A DNA stretch of 32,225 nucleotides, taken from an uncultured Arcobacter sp. (GTDB lineage Bacteria > Campylobacterota > Campylobacteria > Campylobacterales > Arcobacteraceae). The position numbers were made by a program, and so were the translations under genes. Every line of letters starts with the position of its first letter. Position 1 is the stretch's first letter. The DNA is taken from contig CAJXII010000001.1 in the NCBI GenBank assembly GCA_913054415.1, positions 1-32,225 on the forward strand, read 5' to 3'. This document shows, piece by piece, positions 16,201 to 22,649 of this stretch. A model generated the notes under the pieces. It did no database searches and was not told the DNA's origin. It saw nothing but the letters and a program-made list of their open reading frames with translations.

Positions 16201-17190
16201 TTATCCCTTATATTTAGAAATACTATTTTCTATATCATCACTTAGATTTGAATCAGCAGAGTGTAAAGCTTGGAAAATAGCATTTTTAATAGCTTTTGCA
16301 TTTGATTTTCCATGAGCAATAATAACAGGTGCTTTTACCCCAATAAGCGGAGCTCCACCATATTCAGCATAATCAACTTTAAGTTTTAATTTTTTGAAAA
16401 CTTTTCTCATCAAAACTGCACCAGTAATAGATACAAGTGATCTTCTTAAATTATTTTTAATAATTTTTCCAATCGTATCTGCAACACCCTCTGCAGTTTT
16501 TAACATAATATTACCTACAAATCCATCACAAACAACAACATCTACTGAACCATTGAAAATATCACTACCCTCTACATTACCTATAAAATTTGGTAATTGT
16601 TCCAATAATGAAAAAGCACTTTTAGTTACTTCATTACCTTTTGATTCCTCTTCACCATTTGATAACAACCCAACCAAAGGGCTATCTATACCTAAAACAT
16701 CTTCAGCATATGCTTGTCCCATAATAGCGAACTCTTTAAGATTATTTGCATCACAATCTACATTTGCTCCAACATCTAACACTAAAGTAGTGCTATCTGC
16801 TGTAGGCATCAATGTAGCAATAGCAGGACGACTTACACCTTTAATTCTTCCAATTCTTAATGTAGCTAAACTCATACTAGCACCACTATGCCCAGCACTT
16901 ACATAAGCATCAGCTTCACCATTTCTTACTAGTTCAATAGCTTTATAAGCCGAACTCTCTTTCCGTTTTAGTGCATCAGTTGCATGATCTGACATACTAA
17001 TAACATCAGTAGTATGTAAAATAGTTATTCTTGAATCAAATTTATGAGGAATTAAAGGTAGAAGTTCATCTTTATCGCCTACTAAGATAGCTTCAAAATG
17101 TCTATCTTTTTTAAAGGCTAATAATAATCCATCTACAATAGGTTTGCAACCAAAGTCGCCACCCATTGCATCAATCGCTACTTTTAGCAT
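16201..17190 (-). CDS. plsX: Phosphate acyltransferase PlsX
   Basis: PlsX makes acyl-phosphate from acyl-ACP for phospholipid synthesis, as a peripheral cytoplasmic-face enzyme. The 329-residue protein starts KVAIDAMGGDFG, the family signature. It continues with DVISMSDHATDALKRKESS, AYVSAGHSGA, LVLDVGANVDC, GLLSNGEEESKGNEV, VVVCDGFVGNIMLKTAEG and YAEYGGAPLIGVKAPVIIAHGKS, all diagnostic. The ATG overlaps the rpmF stop by one base (TAATG). The rpmF-plsX-fabH order is widely conserved. Confidence 0.96.
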   Translation of the reverse strand: MLKVAIDAMGGDFGCKPIVDGLLLAFKKDRHFEAILVGDKDELLPLIPHKFDSRITILHTTDVISMSDHATDALKRKESSAYKAIELVRNGEADAYVSAGHSGASMSLATLRIGRIKGVSRPAIATLMPTADSTTLVLDVGANVDCDANNLKEFAIMGQAYAEDVLGIDSPLVGLLSNGEEESKGNEVTKSAFSLLEQLPNFIGNVEGSDIFNGSVDVVVCDGFVGNIMLKTAEGVADTIGKIIKNNLRRSLVSITGAVLMRKVFKKLKLKVDYAEYGGAPLIGVKAPVIIAHGKSNAKAIKNAIFQALHSADSNLSDDIENSISKYKG

Positions 17191-17342
17191 TATGATTTAT
17201 ATTCACCTGTAGTTGGATTTACATTATGAGGCATTTTCCATGTCCCATCTGTATCTTTTACTGGTCTTTTTAAAGTAATTTTATAGTGAGTTCTTCTTTT
17301 TGCACTTCTTGAATGACTCACTCTTCTCTTTGGTACTGCCAT
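17190..17342 (-). CDS. rpmF: 50S ribosomal protein L32
   Basis: A 50-codon gene encoding MAVPKRRVSHSRSAKRRTHY and onwards, the unmistakable L32 N-terminus. It then runs KITLKRPVKDTDGTWKMPHNV and a short hydrophilic end. This is the form without the C-terminal zinc cysteines. RBS AAAGGATAA precedes the ATG. The stop shares a base with the plsX start, and yceD ends 20 bases upstream, the classical yceD-rpmF-plsX arrangement. Confidence 0.95.
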   Translation of the reverse strand: MAVPKRRVSHSRSAKRRTHYKITLKRPVKDTDGTWKMPHNVNPTTGEYKS

Positions 17343-17362
17343 ATCTTATCCTTTGTATTAAA

Positions 17363-17749
17363 TTAAAACTCGATATCGAGTTTTGTATCACTGTTTTCGC
17401 AAGATTTACATATATGATAATCACTACGAAAAGATTCTAATTCACTTTGAAGTAACTCTTCAAAATCAATTACACCGCCTTCTACTTCTATTATAATTTT
17501 ATCAAGATCTCTTTCATCATCTGATGTATATAACCCATCACACAATAAAAAATTGATGTTTTCTTGTAATAATTTAGAAAATTCCTCTCCACATTTACAA
17601 CAAGAAACATCTACATTGCCTTCTATTTTAGAATTAATATCTACTAACTTTGATGATATTTTACTAAAACTACCTAAAAACTTAACTGAATTAGATTCAA
17701 TTAAAAAATCTTTTTTTTGTAAAGGCACCTTTCTAAAATCTATTTTCAT
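17363..17749 (-). CDS. YceD/DUF177 family protein
   Basis: A 128-residue member of the YceD (DUF177) family, recognised by its place directly before rpmF and by the pattern of an early beta region, KIEGNVDVSCCKCGEEF, and an acidic second half (DERDLDKIIIEVEGGVIDFEELLQSEL). Two paired-Cys motifs, CCKCGEEF and CKSCENS, could bind zinc; Cys pairs are common in this family. In other bacteria and plastids relatives are linked to 23S rRNA accumulation. The exact role is unproven. It follows ndk by 18 bases. Confidence 0.8.
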   Translation of the reverse strand: MKIDFRKVPLQKKDFLIESNSVKFLGSFSKISSKLVDINSKIEGNVDVSCCKCGEEFSKLLQENINFLLCDGLYTSDDERDLDKIIIEVEGGVIDFEELLQSELESFRSDYHICKSCENSDTKLDIEF

Positions 17750-17767
17750 TATAATTTCAACAAATTT

Positions 17768-18181
17768 CTAGCAAAGTTCTCTTTGAGCAAAGAAGAAATC
17801 AATCTCAATTTTTGCATTTTCTAAACTATCACTTCCATGAACAGCATTAGCATCAATAGAATCAGCAAAATCAGCTCTAATTGTTCCAGGTTCAGCTTCT
17901 TGTGGATTTGTAGCACCCATAAGTTCTCTATTTTTTGCCATAGCATTTTCACCTTCTAAAACCGATACAACTACAGGTCCAGAGATCATAAACTCTACAA
18001 GGTCATTAAAAAATGGTCTTTGATTATGAACAGCATAAAATGCTTGAGCATCAGCTTTACTTAATTGTATTTTTTTTGTTGCAGCGATTCTTAACCCTGC
18101 ACTTTCAAATCTGTCTAAAATCTTACCAACTACATTTTTAGCTACTGCATCTGGTTTGATTATTGATAATGTTTGTTCCAT
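17768..18181 (-). CDS. ndk: Nucleoside diphosphate kinase
   Basis: Ndk balances nucleoside triphosphate pools by passing phosphate through a histidine. The 137-residue protein starts MEQTLSIIKPDAVAKN and carries the active-site motif NAVHGSDS (His115), ELMGATNP and GTIRADFA. Length is standard. A perfect -10 lies upstream, so it begins the ndk-yceD-rpmF-plsX-fabH unit. Its RBS is GAAGGATAA. Confidence 0.97.
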   Translation of the reverse strand: MEQTLSIIKPDAVAKNVVGKILDRFESAGLRIAATKKIQLSKADAQAFYAVHNQRPFFNDLVEFMISGPVVVSVLEGENAMAKNRELMGATNPQEAEPGTIRADFADSIDANAVHGSDSLENAKIEIDFFFAQRELC

Positions 18182-18213
18182 TATTTTATCCTTCTATTTT
18201 ATTAAAGTCGCAC

Positions 18214-18219
18214 ATTATA
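18214..18219 (-). promoter_or_regulatory. -10 element of ndk operon promoter
   Basis: Minus-strand TATAAT in TTAGATATAATGTGC, just downstream of the ferredoxin terminator and about 33 bases before the ndk ATG. Confidence 0.55.
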
Positions 18220-18229
18220 TCTAAAAAAT

Positions 18230-18265
18230 AAAAAAAAGGCAAGAGAAATTAATCTCTTGCCTTTT
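18230..18265 (-). terminator. Rho-independent terminator after the ferredoxin gene
   Basis: A perfect 13-bp inverted repeat (18234-18246 with 18253-18265; arms AAAAGGCAAGAGA and TCTCTTGCCTTTT, 6-base loop). On the minus strand it runs into a T-rich tract. It lies 24 bases past the ferredoxin stop and separates it from the ndk promoter. Confidence 0.88.
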
Positions 18266-18289
18266 GAAAAATCAATTTTTTAATAAAAA

Positions 18290-18547
18290 TTAATCTTCTA
18301 CTACAGGTTGTCCATCAACTGCACCATCAGTTGTAGGGTTATCCCATACAATACAACCTTCAGTTGGACATGCTTCAGCACAAGCTGGACTATCATTACT
18401 ACCAATACACTCAGAACATGTTTCAGCATTTACATAATAGATATCTTCCCCAGTTGGGTTCTCATCATTATCAACAATTGACTCAGTAGGACACTCATCT
18501 AAACAAGCATCACACGAAATACAAATATCAGTAATTTTTACTGCCAT
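18290..18547 (-). CDS. 2[4Fe-4S] ferredoxin
   Basis: An 85-residue low-molecular-weight ferredoxin. The first cluster motif is CISCDACLDECP (C-x2-C-x2-C-x3-CP). The second is CSECIGSNDSPACAEACP, with eight residues between the second and third Cys, plus a short acidic C-terminal extension. This uneven spacing is the Allochromatium-type (Alvin) pattern, associated with very low redox potentials. In an organism with the reductive TCA cycle such a protein could feed 2-oxoacid synthases, but that link is inference. It has its own -10-like element (TATGAT, near 18580), RBS TAGGAG and a strong terminator, so it is monocistronic. Confidence 0.92.
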   Translation of the reverse strand: MAVKITDICISCDACLDECPTESIVDNDENPTGEDIYYVNAETCSECIGSNDSPACAEACPTEGCIVWDNPTTDGAVDGQPVVED

Positions 18548-18618
18548 ATTAATCTCCTAATTTTAAGTTGATTAACTTTATCATATAAAAAATTAAATTT
18601 TACTTTAATTTGAATAAA

Positions 18619-19020
18619 TTATTGACAATTTTTACAAATTCCTGATAAAACTAGATCACTTTTATCGATTTTAAATTGATTTTTATTCGATATATCATCT
18701 ATGATATTATTTATATCTACATCTATATCTATAATATTATGACATTTGTTACACAATAGATGAGAGTGATTATGTTTGATTGTCTCATATACAGATTTCT
18801 GATTTGGTAATTTTACCTCTAAAAGTAGTTTCTCTTTTATCATTGCATTTATATTTTTATATATAGTAGCTAATGATATAGATTGATACTTATGTTTTAT
18901 ATTCTCATATAGTGTATCTATATTAATATGACCAAATGACTCTATCAAAGTCAATATCTCTATCCTTTGCGGTGTTGCTTTTAAATTGTGTGTTCTTAAT
19001 ATATTTGTATAATTATTCAT
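18619..19020 (-). CDS. perR: Fur-family peroxide/metal regulator (PerR-like)
   Basis: A 133-residue Fur-family repressor. It has a winged helix (KATPQRIEILTLIESFGH, then SLATIYKNINAM as recognition helix), the metal-binding cluster HNHSHLLC (His83/85/87) and two zinc pairs, C90xxC93 and C129xxC132. The PerR call rests mainly on divergent pairing with a peroxiredoxin gene; Fur or Zur cannot be fully excluded. There is no Shine-Dalgarno site. A perfect TATAAT (minus strand 19032-19027) ends 6 bases before the ATG, so the transcript is predicted to start at the A of the ATG (leaderless). A PerR-box-like site is centred about 40 bases upstream. Confidence 0.8.
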   Translation of the reverse strand: MNNYTNILRTHNLKATPQRIEILTLIESFGHINIDTLYENIKHKYQSISLATIYKNINAMIKEKLLLEVKLPNQKSVYETIKHNHSHLLCNKCHNIIDIDVDINNIIDDISNKNQFKIDKSDLVLSGICKNCQ

Positions 19021-19026
19021 AGTGCA

Positions 19027-19032
19027 ATTATA
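19027..19032 (-). promoter_or_regulatory. -10 element of perR, placed for a leaderless mRNA
   Basis: Minus-strand TATAAT followed by six bases (TGCACT) and then the perR ATG. The usual start of transcription 6-7 bases after the -10 coincides with the start codon. Confidence 0.5.
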
Positions 19033-19052
19033 TAGAATATTATCTATTTGAA

Positions 19053-19067
19053 TAATAATAATTATCT
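19053..19067. promoter_or_regulatory. PerR/Fur-box-like operator
   Basis: TAATAATAATTATCT contains a perfect ATAAT-A-ATTAT core and matches 11 of 14 fixed positions of the PerR-box consensus TTATAATNATTATAA. It is centred at 19060, at about -40 of the predicted perR start and upstream of the peroxiredoxin -35 region. It could serve both genes. AT-richness makes chance matches easy, hence modest confidence. Confidence 0.45.
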
Positions 19068-19107
19068 TCTAGTATTATTTATTAATAAATATTTAATTTT
19101 ATTGCTA

Positions 19108-19113
19108 TATAAT
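19108..19113 (+). promoter_or_regulatory. -10 element of the peroxiredoxin promoter
   Basis: TATAAT in TGCTATATAATTCC, 33 bases before the peroxiredoxin ATG, divergent from perR. Confidence 0.5.
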
Positions 19114-19146
19114 TCCATCACAAAAACAAAATAAAAAGGATTAACA

Positions 19147-19743
19147 ATGTTAGTAACAAAAAAAGCTCCAGAATTTACAGCAACAGCTGTATTAGCAGAT
19201 GGTTCAATAGTAGATGATTTTAAATTGATGGATAATTTAGGTGAAAAAGGTGCGGTTTTATTTTTCTACCCACTAGATTTTACTTTTGTATGTCCATCTG
19301 AGATAATTGCTTTCTCTCATAGAATAGAAGAGTTCAAAAGTAGAGGTATCAATGTAATTGGTGTATCAGTAGATAGTCAATTTTCACATTTTGCATGGAG
19401 AGAAACTCCAATCAATGAAGGTGGTATCGGTAGAGTTACTTTCCCATTAGTTGCAGATTTAACAAAACAAATCTCTAAAGATTACGATGTTCTTTTAGAT
19501 GGTGGAGTAGCACTTAGAGGAAGTTTTTTAATAGATGCTGATGGAACAATTAGACATGCAGTAATCAATGATCTACCACTTGGAAGAAATATTGATGAGA
19601 TGATAAGAATGGTAGATACTATGATATTTACAAACGAACATGGTGAAGTTTGTCCAGCAGGTTGGCAAAAAGGTGATGAAGGTATGAAACCTACAACAGA
19701 TGGTGTAGCTAACTATTTAGCTGATCACGAAGCTGAACTATAA
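19147..19743 (+). CDS. Typical 2-Cys peroxiredoxin (AhpC/Tsa)
   Basis: A 198-residue thiol peroxidase that reduces H2O2 and organic peroxides in the cytoplasm. The peroxidatic Cys49 is in FYPLDFTFVCPSE and the resolving Cys169 is in GEVCPAGW. GVSVDSQFSHFAWRETP and FPLVADLTKQIS are typical of the AhpC/Prx1 class. The GGVALRG segment and a C-terminal YLADHEAEL tail point to a sensitive-type dimer/decamer. RBS AAAAAGGA lies before the ATG. It is divergent from perR and the likely main target of that regulator. Confidence 0.95.
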   Translation: MLVTKKAPEFTATAVLADGSIVDDFKLMDNLGEKGAVLFFYPLDFTFVCPSEIIAFSHRIEEFKSRGINVIGVSVDSQFSHFAWRETPINEGGIGRVTFPLVADLTKQISKDYDVLLDGGVALRGSFLIDADGTIRHAVINDLPLGRNIDEMIRMVDTMIFTNEHGEVCPAGWQKGDEGMKPTTDGVANYLADHEAEL

Positions 19744-19754
19744 TATATAGAACA

Positions 19755-20588
19755 TTAAGAGAAAACTTTTAAAGTTTTCTCCATAAGTTCTATATGATAA
19801 TTTTCTTGATAATTAATAAAATCAAAAAATTTAGATAACTCTTCGTCATCAATAGCTTCAGCTAATTTTTTACACTCCTCTTTCGCAGCTTTTTCCTCAT
19901 CTATACCATCGATTAAAAACTGTTTAATATCAATTCTTTGATACAACTCTTTAAATAAACTTCTAGGAATAGATAACAATCCCATTTTAGCCAACATATT
20001 ACCAAATGATTTAAGATGAAATTGTGATTCATCTACCAAATCCTGATAAACATTGTATTGAATTATATCATCTGTATAGTTTTGCATATAAGCATATATT
20101 AAAATTAGTTCATACTCTTTATATGTCTCTTCAAATAAAAATATAGTCAAAGCATCAGTTGAGAGTTTGTCTAATTTTTTACCTTCATAAACTCTTTGTT
20201 TATTAAAAGCATCTATACTGTAATCATTTGATTTATCTTGAAGCCAAGATTCTAAAACACTTATAAAATAATACTCATCACTTAATATCCTTGCATATAG
20301 TGGATCTTGTGGATCATAATATTTCATAACTTGTTTGATTTGATTTATAATATAGTGAAAATAATCAAATGAGCTATTTTGTTGAATATCTATAGAATCA
20401 TCTTTGTTGTAATTATATTCTATATTTTCATCTTTTAATTTATTTGACAACCATTTCATATGTCTAAATTCGATATTTGCCATATCGTAAATATAAGACT
20501 TATGTTTCTCCTCTTTTAGAGCAAATGAACTAAAAAGTATTTTTAACCATAATTCATGTTTAAGTTGATATATTTGATCTAAACTCAT
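19755..20588 (-). CDS. Ferritin-like helical protein, putative diiron/iron-binding
   Basis: A 277-residue, mainly helical protein with spaced ligand motifs of the ferritin-like superfamily: ANIEFRH (E40-x2-H43), VDESQFH (E187-x3-H191) and QENYHIELME (E262-x2-H265), plus Glu-rich helices around 26-27 and 153-160. Two ferritin-like repeats, or one duplicated bundle, would explain the length. A role in iron binding or peroxide protection fits the adjacent peroxiredoxin and PerR, but it is inferred. The ATG overlaps the purM stop by four bases, so it is coupled to purM. No signal peptide. The exact family was not identified. Confidence 0.65.
   Translation of the reverse strand: MSLDQIYQLKHELWLKILFSSFALKEEKHKSYIYDMANIEFRHMKWLSNKLKDENIEYNYNKDDSIDIQQNSSFDYFHYIINQIKQVMKYYDPQDPLYARILSDEYYFISVLESWLQDKSNDYSIDAFNKQRVYEGKKLDKLSTDALTIFLFEETYKEYELILIYAYMQNYTDDIIQYNVYQDLVDESQFHLKSFGNMLAKMGLLSIPRSLFKELYQRIDIKQFLIDGIDEEKAAKEECKKLAEAIDDEELSKFFDFINYQENYHIELMEKTLKVFS
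19759..19781. terminator. Hairpin between convergent peroxiredoxin and ferritin-like genes
   Basis: A perfect 23-base palindrome (arms GAGAAAACTTT and AAAGTTTTCTC, single central base) starts 16 bases after the peroxiredoxin stop and overlaps the last codons of the opposite gene. There is no strong T-run on either strand, so it is a weak, perhaps bidirectional, terminator. Confidence 0.4.
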
Positions 20589-21580
20589 AATAAATCACAC
20601 CCTTTAGCTCCAGATTTAATCTCACCTATAATATATCCATCAGTTTTGTTTAATACCTCATCTACTTGTGAAGGATCTACTACAAATATCATACCTACAC
20701 CCATATTAAAAGCTCTAAACATCTCTGATTCTTCTACATATTTTCCCATAAGTTCAAATATAGGCAATACTTTTACTTTATCTTTATAAACTACTGCTTT
20801 TAGATTATCAGGTAATACTCTTGGAAGATTTTCAACTATTCCTCCACCTGTTATATGAGCTAGTGCATTGATATTTTCTTTACAATCTTTAAACTCTTTT
20901 ACATATATTCTCGTAGGCTCTAAAAGTGTATCTATTAGTGGCTTACCATTAAAATCATCTTCAAATTTCATACCTAATTTTTCAAATAAAAGCTTTCGCA
21001 CCAAACTAAAACCGTTTGAGTGGATACCACTGCTAGGAAGTGCTATAAGAACATCGCCCTCTTTTACTTTTGATACCCTATCCATTTGTGATTTTTCAGC
21101 AATCCCTACACAAAAACCAGCAAGATCAAAATCACCTGACTTATACATACCTGGCATCTCAGCAGTTTCACCACCTATTAATGCACATTGACTTCTTATA
21201 CAACCTTGTGCTATACCTTGGACAACAGCACTAGCTTCATCAACTTCAAGTTTAGCTGTAGCATAATAATCTAAGAAAAACAAAGGCTCTCCAAAATTAC
21301 ATATAAGATCATTTGAACACATAGCTACAAGATCGATACCTACTGTATCAAATTTTTTAGAATCGATTGCTAATTTTAGTTTTGTTCCAACACCATCAGT
21401 TCCTGCAAGTATCACAGGCTCTTGGTAACCACTTGGTAATTCAAATGCACCAGCAAATGATCCAATACCACCTAATACTCCATCAATTTTTGTAGATTTC
21501 ACAAATGGTTTTATATTTTCTACAAAACTATTTCCAGCATCTATATCTACTCCAGCATCTTTATATGAAATTGAGCTCAC
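20585..21580 (-). CDS. purM: Phosphoribosylformylglycinamidine cyclo-ligase
   Basis: PurM closes the imidazole ring to form AIR in purine synthesis. The 331-residue protein starts ISYKDAGVDIDAGNSFVENIKP. It has GTDGVGTKLKLAIDSKKFDTVGIDLVAMCSNDL, ALIGGETAEMPGMY, ALPSSGIHSNGFSLVRK, AHITGGGIVENLPRVLP and FNMGVGMIFVV, all PurM signatures. The start codon is GTG, supported by RBS AAAGGA eight bases upstream. It follows the DUF2892 gene by 13 bases and is coupled to the ferritin-like gene, an unusual neighbour for a purine enzyme. Confidence 0.96.
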   Translation of the reverse strand: MSSISYKDAGVDIDAGNSFVENIKPFVKSTKIDGVLGGIGSFAGAFELPSGYQEPVILAGTDGVGTKLKLAIDSKKFDTVGIDLVAMCSNDLICNFGEPLFFLDYYATAKLEVDEASAVVQGIAQGCIRSQCALIGGETAEMPGMYKSGDFDLAGFCVGIAEKSQMDRVSKVKEGDVLIALPSSGIHSNGFSLVRKLLFEKLGMKFEDDFNGKPLIDTLLEPTRIYVKEFKDCKENINALAHITGGGIVENLPRVLPDNLKAVVYKDKVKVLPIFELMGKYVEESEMFRAFNMGVGMIFVVDPSQVDEVLNKTDGYIIGEIKSGAKGCDLL

Positions 21581-21593
21581 TATTTTTCCTTTA

Positions 21594-21794
21594 TTATATT
21601 GTGCATTTTTTAGTAATTATACATAATGGGCAAAATCCTGTAATCCCAGCAGTAAAAGGGATAACTCCTAATGCAAACCATAAATTATAAAATTGATCTT
21701 CTGCCTTGAAATAAAACCCTAAAGCTACAAGAACTACACCAAGAACTATTCTAAATTTACCACAAAATATTTTTATTTTATCAAATGTATTCAT
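21594..21794 (-). CDS. DUF2892 (YgaP-type) small membrane protein
   Basis: 66 residues with two hydrophobic segments (about 15-29 and 39-54) and the family motif TGFCPLC (Cys55, Cys58) near the end, plus Cys11 and Cys64. This is the stand-alone version of the membrane hairpin found at the end of rhodanese-like proteins such as YgaP. Function is unknown; a sulfur or redox link has been suggested for the fused forms. RBS GAGGTAAAG directly precedes the ATG. It heads the DUF2892-purM-ferritin-like unit and is divergent from the SpeE-like gene. Confidence 0.78.
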   Translation of the reverse strand: MNTFDKIKIFCGKFRIVLGVVLVALGFYFKAEDQFYNLWFALGVIPFTAGITGFCPLCIITKKCTI

Positions 21795-21879
21795 CTTTAC
21801 CTCATCTATTTTTTTATGTATATTTAAAAAATATTCGCTATTATATCTAATTAAAAATTAAAAAATTAAAAGGTTAGAT

Positions 21880-22434
21880 ATGCAAGATGCAAATTATAGA
21901 AAAAAATTTGGATTAGATGAGATGATGATACATATACCTATGTGTTCACATAAAGATATTAAAAAAGTTTTAATCGTAGGTAAAGTATCAGATGATTTTA
22001 AAAATGAGATAGCAAAACATGAATGTAAAGATATAACATATAAAGAAAATATTCAAGATTGTGATGAACAATTTGATATTATTATATATACAAAATCAAC
22101 TCCCAGTCAACTAGAAATGGCAAATATAAATAGATCACTAGAGCCTACAAAAGGGATATTAGTAGCTCCTAGTGTATTTGTATATAAAAATATAGAGCAA
22201 GTAAAAAAAGATATTTTAACTATAGGAAAAGATTTTTGGATATGTATGCCATATAGTTTTGGACATAATACTTTAATTTTTGCTTCTAAAAAATACCATC
22301 CTCAAGCTGAGATTGTTTTACAAGTTTCTGATCTTCTTGAGGATTGCCAATATTATAATACTGAACTACACAATGCAGTATTTATCCACCCAACATATAT
22401 CACAAAAGAGCTAACTACTATAGCAAAAAGATAA
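21880..22434 (+). CDS. SpeE-like (spermidine synthase-related) protein, short form
   Basis: 184 residues that align by eye with the core of Helicobacter/Campylobacter SpeE. DEMMIHIPMCSHKDIKKVLIVG corresponds to the entry into the Rossmann fold, FDIIIYTK to the middle strand, and CQYYNTELHNAVFIHP to the C-terminal YYN(x)HxAxFxxP motif. The usual N-terminal beta region of about 55-60 residues is missing, and the glycine-rich nucleotide loop is weak (VGKVSDD). Spermidine synthase activity is therefore uncertain; it could be a non-catalytic paralogue. RBS AAAGGTTAG precedes the ATG, and a TATTATAT -10-like element lies about 35 bases upstream. Confidence 0.6.
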   Translation: MQDANYRKKFGLDEMMIHIPMCSHKDIKKVLIVGKVSDDFKNEIAKHECKDITYKENIQDCDEQFDIIIYTKSTPSQLEMANINRSLEPTKGILVAPSVFVYKNIEQVKKDILTIGKDFWICMPYSFGHNTLIFASKKYHPQAEIVLQVSDLLEDCQYYNTELHNAVFIHPTYITKELTTIAKR

Positions 22435-22439
22435 TTTTA

Positions 22440-22477
22440 GTATCATAATCAATTTAAATTTATTTTGATTATGATAC
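22440..22477. repeat. 13-bp perfect inverted repeat upstream of the tRNA pair
   Basis: Arms GTATCATAATCAA (22440-22452) and TTGATTATGATAC (22465-22477) surround a 12-base AT-only spacer. No T-run follows on the plus strand, so it is not a textbook terminator. The right arm contains TATGATAC, a plausible -10 for the tRNAs that start 21 bases later. It may act as terminator hairpin for the SpeE-like gene, as an operator, or both. Confidence 0.55.
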
Positions 22478-22497
22478 AATTCAAATCTTTAATTTAA

Positions 22498-22572
22498 GAT
22501 CTCGTAACTCAGTGGTAGAGTGCCACCTTGACATGGTGGTGGTCGGCAGTTCAAGTCTGCCCGAGATCACCA
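22498..22572 (+). tRNA. tRNA-Val (anticodon GAC)
   Basis: A complete cloverleaf is visible. Acceptor GATCTCG (22498-22504) pairs with CGAGATC (22562-22568), with discriminator A and encoded CCA (22570-22572). The anticodon stem CCACC/GGTGG holds loop TTGACAT (anticodon GAC), and the T arm has GTTCAAGTC. It reads GUC/GUU valine codons. One base separates it from the following tRNA. Confidence 0.95.
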
Positions 22573-22573
22573 T

Positions 22574-22649
22574 CTCCCTATCGCTCAACAGGATAGAGCA
22601 ATAGCCTCCTAAGCTGTAGATTCAGGTTCGAGTCCTGATGGGGAGACCA
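22574..22649 (+). tRNA. tRNA-Arg (anticodon CCU)
   Basis: Acceptor CTCCCTA (22574-22580) pairs with TGGGGAG (22639-22645, one G-U), discriminator A, encoded CCA 22647-22649. D arm GCTC...GAGC; anticodon stem ATAGC/GCTGT with loop CTCCTAA, anticodon CCT, reading AGG; T arm TCAGG-TTCGAGT-CCTGA. The CCA end directly abuts the stop codon of gpsA on the other strand, so no space is left for a separate terminator. Confidence 0.94.

Noticed and set aside
16394..16906. A 170-codon plus-strand frame inside plsX
   Set aside because: It lies wholly within the conserved plsX gene and its translation (Ser/Thr/Pro/Leu-rich) is typical antisense composition.
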